From Candidatus Nitrosocosmicus sp. (GTDB lineage Archaea; Thermoproteota; Nitrososphaeria; Nitrososphaerales; Nitrososphaeraceae): DNA of 10,134 nucleotides. Below are positions 6,221-10,134 of the stretch, in pieces. The notes beneath the pieces are model-generated. The model worked only from the letters and a program-made list of their open reading frames with translations, did no database searches and was not told the DNA's origin. Each line of letters opens with the position of its first letter. The stretch's first letter is position 1. Location of the stretch: assembly GCA_030452275.1 (NCBI GenBank), contig JAKDMR010000052.1, positions 1 through 10,134 on the forward strand, read 5' to 3'. Made by a program: the position numbers and the translations under genes.

Positions 6221-6373
6221 ATGAAGTCCGTATGCATAAAAAGACCCATAGAAATTTTGCCAAGCTTGGAGGATGACAATAATGTAACCAAGGTTGAGAA
6301 TGCTGTACACGAACCCCATTTAGAAATTAAAGGAGATGCTGTAAAAAGGGTGATGGATTTCTATTCACCGTAA
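6221..6373 (+). CDS. Hypothetical 50-aa protein
   Basis: A 50-residue forward frame beginning MKSVCIKRPIEILPSLED and ending DAVKRVMDFYSP. It is not recognised. It has one cysteine (Cys5), no membrane segment, and a C-terminal half that reads like a helix (EIKGDAVKRVMDFY). TTG 6212 is an alternative start, and the frame is closed by TAG at 6185. A possible TATA-like box (6170-6177) would leave a leader of about 20 nt. A 95-codon reverse-strand frame (6004-6291) overlaps its first half. I prefer the forward gene because its protein has an ordinary soluble composition and because a hairpin sits across its stop codon, as at a transcript end. Coding status is uncertain. Confidence 0.5.
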   Translation: MKSVCIKRPIEILPSLEDDNNVTKVENAVHEPHLEIKGDAVKRVMDFYSP

Positions 6374-6389
6374 TAGAAATGTCACCATC
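6352..6389 (+). terminator. Hairpin spanning the stop codon of the 50-aa gene
   Basis: A perfect 9-bp stem, ATTTCTATT (6357-6365) with AATAGAAAT (6372-6380), closes a 6-base loop (CACCGT). A further 5 bp (GATGG 6352-6356 with CCATC 6385-6389) can pair across a 4-base bulge. The stop codon TAA (6371-6373) lies at the loop/stem edge. No long T-tract follows, so this may be an mRNA 3'-end or stability element and not a classical terminator. Confidence 0.4.
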
Positions 6390-6418
6390 CATGTTCCTAA
6401 AACTATGAATCCTTTATA

Positions 6419-6426
6419 CAAAAAAG
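6419..6426 (-). terminator. Oligo-U terminator candidate after the CX5C secreted protein gene
   Basis: On the reverse strand a T-run, interrupted only at its edge, follows the stop of the secreted-protein gene by about 25 bp. It would end that reverse-strand transcript. Confidence 0.35.
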
Positions 6427-6450
6427 GAGAAACCCTAATTCGATCGAAAT

Positions 6451-6795
6451 TTAATGAGGAGTTAGCAATTCGAAAGGTCCTTCATATTGTATTAAACACA
6501 ATGATCTCTTCTCGCAAACGAATATGTTTGATACTGATTCATTTACGCAATTTGAACCATCCCTACATTGATTAACTTGATTATTCAACTGTTCGAGTGA
6601 TTGATTGTCGCAATGTGCATCGTCTCTACATTGATTATTTTGGTAATTATCCTGAACAAGATCTCTTGTTTGTTCATTTGTGCCCTCATTAGTTTGAGCC
6701 TGTGATTCTTTATTATCTGCAAAAACATAATTAGTATTTATAATCGAAAATAACGTAATCATAGAAATCACAGAAATTATCATAATATTCTTCAT
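6451..6795 (-). CDS. Secreted small protein with three CX5C units
   Basis: A 114-aa exported protein of unknown function. Residues 1-26 form a signal peptide: Lys2, then a hydrophobic core (IMIISVISMITLFSII) ending NYVFA, with likely cleavage before DNKE. The mature part is polar, rich in Gln and Asn (27-55), then has three evenly built cysteine pairs: C56-RDDAH-C62, C77-RDGSN-C83 and C94-EKRSL-C100. The first two belong to a clear duplicated unit 'NQCRD...C.N.S' spaced 21 residues. Each pair probably forms a disulfide outside the cell or binds metal (inference). The frame extends to TTG 6801, but ATG 6795 gives the standard signal-peptide start. A reverse-strand A/T box (6823-6830, TTTAAATA) lies about 31 bp upstream. 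No cell-wall or membrane anchor was seen at the C-terminus. Confidence 0.72.
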   Translation of the reverse strand: MKNIMIISVISMITLFSIINTNYVFADNKESQAQTNEGTNEQTRDLVQDNYQNNQCRDDAHCDNQSLEQLNNQVNQCRDGSNCVNESVSNIFVCEKRSLCLIQYEGPFELLTPH

Positions 6796-6801
6796 TATCA
6801 A

Positions 6802-7291
6802 TGTTTAATGGGTTTTTGAATTTATTTAAAATTCTTAAGATCAGGCTGTACAATTAAACCAAAATTCTTATCAGAAATTTATTTCTACCATAAAGATTGA
6901 ATAGAAATGTCGATTAGATTCTAGTGAATGCTTAATCTATACGATTATGAATTTTTGCATGATCCTGTTCCGATAGTTGCCTAAGTGTAAGAATGATTGG
7001 GTAGTCTGTCGCCTTTAGTTAAGTTACGAAATACTAGTCGTTATTCCCAAATTGACCTTGAACACGGCAATGACAACCAAGATTACAAAAGCTCTAGATA
7101 GTGCTTTTTTGGATTGTTATTTTCATCAACAGTCAAATCAGTAAATTCATGTATTTGGCTACATGATTAATTCTTATAGTTCAAGTTGTTTTTTGATCTG
7201 ATATGTTTCCATGAATATATTATATAAATAAAGTAAATTAACTGTCGATTTACTATATTTAATACAATGCAAGAAAGGAATCTGATAAAAA
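6802..7291. other. 490-bp gene-poor stretch
   Basis: No confident gene. On the right side (7254-7262, TATATTTAA) is a TATA-like box about 34 bp before GTG 7292. On the reverse strand between 7212 and about 7080 are short protein-like fragments in different frames: an ATG at 7212 followed by 11 codons, and further on a piece reading FTDLTVDENNNPKKHYLELL. These could be the remains of a decayed small gene or chance. No tRNA-like cloverleaf, direct repeat array or long hairpin was found by eye. A structured RNA cannot be excluded. Confidence 0.4.
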
Positions 7292-7576
7292 GTGCCTCCG
7301 GCTAAGAAGGTCTGTATAGTATGTGAAAAGAACATCGACGTGACCAGGGGTCAGGAAATAAAAAGATGTTATTACTGTAATAATGCAATTTGCAATAAAC
7401 ACTTTAGTTTTTGTAGATTGTGTACAAAATTGATTTGCGATAATGAACTTAGAAAATGTGATTATTGTCCATTTGATCAATGTAAGAACTGTACCATAAA
7501 GTACAAGAACAACAAGTCAAATTCTGTTTCGTTATGTTGTTTAGAATGTTCCACAAATGAAAAAAATAAGGGTTGA
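7292..7576 (+). CDS. Cysteine-rich protein with tandem 15-residue zinc-ligand repeats
   Basis: A 94-aa protein with 15 cysteines. After C8-x2-C11 come three consecutive 15-residue units starting at C26, C41 and C56, each C-x2-C-x4-C-x2-[H/E/C]: C26/C29/C34/H37, C41/C44/C49/E52, C56/C59/C64/C67. A last group, C82, C83 and C86, follows a basic, Asn/Lys-rich linker. Units 1 and 3 have four good zinc ligands; unit 2 has Glu in the fourth place, so ligands may be shared between units as in cross-brace fingers. No name can be given; nucleic-acid or protein binding is the likely class of role. The start is GTG 7292, since no ATG lies in frame upstream close by; the TATA-like box at 7254-7262 implies a leader of only about 8 nt. 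No export signal. Its stop is 5 bp from that of the convergent PQQ gene. Confidence 0.77.
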   Translation: MPPAKKVCIVCEKNIDVTRGQEIKRCYYCNNAICNKHFSFCRLCTKLICDNELRKCDYCPFDQCKNCTIKYKNNKSNSVSLCCLECSTNEKNKG

Positions 7577-7581
7577 ATCAA

Positions 7582-9291
7582 CTAACCTTCTATTGGCGCG
7601 AATGCGACTAATGAGCCACCTACCTCGTGGTCATCATCTTCATTTGGATACAAATTAACTTTATCAGTAGGAACAAAAAGCATTCCGTTCCCAATAGATG
7701 CTCCCACAGGAGAGATTGAACCTCGGACATCATATTCCCAGAGTTTTCCCCCCGTGTTAGCGTCTAGTGCCAAGATTATTCCGGTCCTTTGATTATCGCC
7801 AAACTTGATGTAACCGGTGTAAACAATTCCATTTGACACCAAAGGGGAAACTCTAGGTGGGTACTCTGTATCACTCTTCCATTTAACAACACCTGATTTC
7901 ATATCCAGGGCGTATATAGTACCATTGACCAATCCCTGCTCGATCGAATTCTCGGGATCCTCTTTATGTCCGCTTAATCCTTCAGTAAAAAAATTTAGTC
8001 CTCTGTTTGTTGCGGTTATATATATGGTATCTTCGTCTACAGCATGATAGTTGTATACGCCGTAGGACCAAATCATTCCGCTCCCCGAGGGTGAAGGCAA
8101 GCTGTCAACGTTAACTTGTTTGCCCAGAGTTGTCCACCATATTTCTTCCCCAGTTAATGCATCCATAGCAATTACGTTGCCCATTTTGTCATGTCCTATC
8201 ACTATTTTTTTTGACGACCCATTTTCAAATTTTACACTACTTACACTACTTCCCCAAGAAGTATCCCAATCATGCGTGTCTGGAACTTTTACGTTCAAGA
8301 CCGTCCCATGAGCAATAAATGGAGTTGCCCATATGATTTTGCCTTCCTTAATATTTAACGCCACCATATGATTAGAATAAAGATTAACTGATTCCCTTGT
8401 TGATGCATTGAAATTGGGGGAAGCACTACCCAAGGGGATATATGCAATTCCTGTTTCTACGTCAATTGAACCGCCCGACCATGCTGTAGCTCCACCGTTA
8501 GGTGGATTTTTACCATTTTCAACCCACTTTCCACTCGTTGTATCAATATTCCATAAAATGCTCCCATCTGTTTTGTTTAGAGCCGTTATGTTGCCCTTTA
8601 CAAATCCTTTACCAGGGGGGAGTCCACTACCACCAGATCCTGCAATTACATAGTCTTTCCAAATCAGAGGAGGTGAATTTATGGCATATCCTAAACTGGT
8701 ATCTCCTAATATCGGAGACTCCCACAATATTTCCCCATTCGTAGCGTTCACTGAAATGATTTTAGCCTTAGTTCCTATAGTGGCATAAATTATTCCATCT
8801 GAAAAATATAGTCCCATGGTAGGGCCTCCGTCTAAATCAAGCCTCCATTTAATGTTTCCAGTCAAAGTATCAAATGAAATGATGTTTCCTATATAGTCCT
8901 GGAAGAAACCACTACCGTTTACTATTATGGGTGGGTCTTGTATTTCATACGTGTTATTCAATCGCCACTTAATTTTTAGATCTCCTACGTTAGATTTGTC
9001 GATCTGAGTTTGATTACTGTTCCGTGTCCCATAAATATCGTGGTTGACAAATATCCAGTTATCTCTATTTCTTTCTTCCATGCCTGTTTCAAAATGTTTT
9101 TTCAGATCTTCTGTCTTTTGGTCGTGCATCCGATTAGATACGTCTAATCTGTCTGTTGAAATTCTATCCGGATCCTCTGTGCTGCTGGCTAAAACATTCA
9201 TAATGGAGTTTGAAGCTTCAAACATAATGAGGAATGAAACTACAACAATACTATACAATACAATAGTTTTTACGAAATCTAAAATCGACAT
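7582..9291 (-). CDS. Membrane-anchored PQQ-binding-like beta-propeller protein
   Basis: A 569-aa protein of the quinoprotein alcohol dehydrogenase-like superfamily, probably extracellular. Residues 7-24 are a hydrophobic anchor or signal (possible cleavage after NVLA, residue 35). The domain opens with the family's typical NWIFVNHDIYGTRNS and NVGDLKIKW. Eight tryptophan-docking motifs (DxxTGxxxW-like) end at W109, W149, W190, W247, W321, W385, W471 and W518, matching eight blades. The region HDWDTSWG (340-347) corresponds to the catalytic Asp segment of methanol dehydrogenase, and GGATAWSGGSID (266-277) to its PQQ-side segment. There is no cysteine at all, so no vicinal disulfide and no haem-c motif. 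Numerous N-x-S/T sequons fit archaeal surface glycosylation. Whether it binds PQQ or oxidises an alcohol is unproven. Start is ATG 9291; a reverse-strand box CTATAAAAA (9324-9332) would give a leader of about 10 nt. Confidence 0.87.
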   Translation of the reverse strand: MSILDFVKTIVLYSIVVVSFLIMFEASNSIMNVLASSTEDPDRISTDRLDVSNRMHDQKTEDLKKHFETGMEERNRDNWIFVNHDIYGTRNSNQTQIDKSNVGDLKIKWRLNNTYEIQDPPIIVNGSGFFQDYIGNIISFDTLTGNIKWRLDLDGGPTMGLYFSDGIIYATIGTKAKIISVNATNGEILWESPILGDTSLGYAINSPPLIWKDYVIAGSGGSGLPPGKGFVKGNITALNKTDGSILWNIDTTSGKWVENGKNPPNGGATAWSGGSIDVETGIAYIPLGSASPNFNASTRESVNLYSNHMVALNIKEGKIIWATPFIAHGTVLNVKVPDTHDWDTSWGSSVSSVKFENGSSKKIVIGHDKMGNVIAMDALTGEEIWWTTLGKQVNVDSLPSPSGSGMIWSYGVYNYHAVDEDTIYITATNRGLNFFTEGLSGHKEDPENSIEQGLVNGTIYALDMKSGVVKWKSDTEYPPRVSPLVSNGIVYTGYIKFGDNQRTGIILALDANTGGKLWEYDVRGSISPVGASIGNGMLFVPTDKVNLYPNEDDDHEVGGSLVAFAPIEG

Positions 9292-9323
9292 TGTTATTAT
9301 TTGAATTACTCCAAACTAAAATC

Positions 9324-9332
9324 TTTTTATAG
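9324..9332 (-). promoter_or_regulatory. TATA-like box for the PQQ propeller gene
   Basis: CTATAAAAA on the reverse strand, centred 37 bp upstream of ATG 9291, so the 5' leader would be about 10 nt. It is the same sequence as the box proposed for the OppD-type ATPase. Confidence 0.4.
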
Positions 9333-9429
9333 AATATCACTGATGAGACTTGTATTCATCTCAGCGAATATGATCAAATGAGGATTGAGTTCGATAAATT
9401 GCACAAGATGATTTTGAAGCTTCATTGAT

Positions 9430-9561
9430 TCATTCAACATTAAGCATACCCTTATTTACTTCTAGTAATATCTTTTCACTTTGGGAAAGGGAAGGCAAAA
9501 ATCCCAAACTTCCTTTCATTTTATCAAATTTATTAGATGTAGTTTCGGCTTTTATGATCAA
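9430..9561 (-). CDS. Possible 43-aa protein
   Basis: A reverse-strand frame of 43 codons from TTG 9561, with an internal ATG at residue 15. The second half, KGSLGFLPSLSQSEKILLEV, reads like a soluble helical protein, and there is no competing frame. The frame is closed upstream by a TAA near 9590. An A/T box on the same strand lies within 9586-9600, which would start transcription a few bases before the TTG, but that box is better placed for the opposite gene. No family recognised; no metal ligands or export signal. Coding status is doubtful because of its length and non-ATG start. Confidence 0.33.
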   Translation of the reverse strand: MIIKAETTSNKFDKMKGSLGFLPSLSQSEKILLEVNKGMLNVE

Positions 9562-9587
9562 AAATTCGAACTCTATCTTACAATAGC

Positions 9588-9595
9588 TTTAATAT
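9588..9595 (+). promoter_or_regulatory. TATA box for the methyltransferase remnant
   Basis: TTTAATAT, within a longer A/T run to 9600, is centred 26 bp upstream of ATG 9618: exactly the leaderless archaeal spacing. The promoter has therefore survived although the gene behind it is broken. Confidence 0.45.
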
Positions 9596-9617
9596 ATTTT
9601 GAGAAGTAATTCAATTT

Positions 9618-9968
9618 ATGGGTGATTCCTTTTCAGATTATTTGATTGATACCATAAATAAAGGGTCCTTGTCATTGATGCTATCGATTGGTTACAGGAC
9701 TAGACTCATATCATTTCTAAATTGCTTCCATCCACAGTTGAACAAATCGCCAGGGAGGCCAATCTTAATCGAAGATATGTTAAAGAATGGCTTGGAACTA
9801 TGGTAACCGGAAAAATTATAGATTATGATTCATCAAATAGTACCTTTAATCTGCAAAAAGAAAAGGCAACTGATATTCATTATAGAAATACTGGTCAACA
9901 CCGTGGCAATAATTTTCCGTGTACTATGTGTGGAGGAGCATGTGTATATTGAATGTTACCACAATAAA
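9618..9968 (+). pseudogene. Frameshifted, truncated SAM-dependent methyltransferase (N-terminal winged-helix part)
   Basis: Remnant of a methyltransferase of the kind with an N-terminal winged-helix dimerisation domain followed by a Rossmann SAM-binding domain (about 350 aa when complete). Three pieces in two frames line up in order. Frame 1 (from ATG 9618) gives NKGSLSLMLSIGYRTRL. Frame 2 (from about 9713) gives SKLLPSTVEQIAREANLN, then RRYVKEWLGTMVTGKIIDYD. Back in frame 1 near 9915-9968 comes CVEEHVYIECYHN. Intact relatives carry these in one frame. About four bases seem to be missing at 9708-9715, and another shift lies between about 9900 and 9930. Nothing of the SAM-binding GxGxG region follows, so the 3' two thirds are gone. 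The frame then drifts to a stop at 10032-10034. Its TATA box at 9588-9595 is intact. Sequencing error could explain one shift but not the missing domain. Confidence 0.75.
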
Positions 9969-10134
9969 GAAAATATAGTCGGAGAGTGGACAATGAGGAG
10001 CGAACTAGTCATTCATGATGGATTAATTGTTTAAGGGAATTAAATCGTTGAGTATAATAAGTTTAGCATCAAAACATGAGCATAGGTACACCAGTTTAAG
10101 GGGGTTGCTAAAAATAACAATAATAATATACTAA

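Noticed and set aside
6004..6291. 95-codon reverse-strand frame
   Set aside because: Unusual mix of residues without a domain or promoter box at the right distance; overlaps the more protein-like 50-aa forward frame. Kept as a minor alternative.
7267..7305. 12-codon ATG frame overlapping the GTG start of the Cys-rich gene, possible regulatory upstream ORF
   Set aside because: The TATA box at 7254-7262 predicts transcription starting after this ATG, so it would not be in the mRNA.
8120..9304. Several forward frames of 60-86 codons
   Set aside because: All are antisense shadows of the PQQ propeller gene.
1..10134. CRISPR array, tRNA or rRNA gene, insertion sequence, phage or conjugative genes
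   Set aside because: No repeated spacer pattern, cloverleaf, transposase motif or terminal inverted repeats were seen on either strand.

Overview
The window looks like a chromosomal segment of an ammonia-oxidising-type archaeon (Nitrososphaeria/Thaumarchaeota, perhaps close to Nitrosocosmicus). This is an inference. It rests on low G+C, archaeal-type AspRS and a NusA-like KH protein, a JAMM protease, a membrane-anchored cupredoxin, many small cysteine-rich proteins, and TATA-like boxes about 26-31 bp upstream of start codons with no Shine-Dalgarno sequence (leaderless transcripts). No rRNA, tRNA, CRISPR array, insertion sequence or phage gene was recognised.

Left part (1-4100): a reverse-strand oligopeptide-type ABC transporter ATPase (OppD/DppD) without a permease in view. 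Then three forward genes follow: a DUF3892-type small protein, a zinc-binding NusA-like KH protein and aspartyl-tRNA synthetase (aspS). The last two form an information-processing pair. aspS converges on, and overlaps by 11 bp, a reverse-strand JAMM/MPN+ metalloprotease whose metal-binding motif is one residue short.

Middle part (4100-7580): a five-helix membrane protein carrying an extracellular amicyanin-like type-1 copper domain, then a run of short genes: a degenerate HNH-like zinc protein, two treble-clef-like microproteins (59 and 56 aa), a 50-aa protein with a hairpin over its stop codon, a secreted protein with three CX5C units, a 490-bp gene-poor stretch, and a Cys-rich protein built from a 15-residue zinc-ligand repeat.

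Right part (7580-10134): a large membrane-anchored, probably extracellular, eight-bladed PQQ-type beta-propeller, a possible 43-aa gene, and the frameshifted 5' remnant of a SAM-dependent methyltransferase that keeps an intact-looking promoter.

Genes are mostly separate transcription units on alternating strands, so operon logic is weak. The common threads are copper/quinone redox proteins on the cell surface and many small zinc-ligand proteins. I found no convincing new multi-gene system. The best leads are the tandem zinc repeat protein, the amicyanin-like membrane protein, the shortened JAMM motif and the unannotated microproteins.
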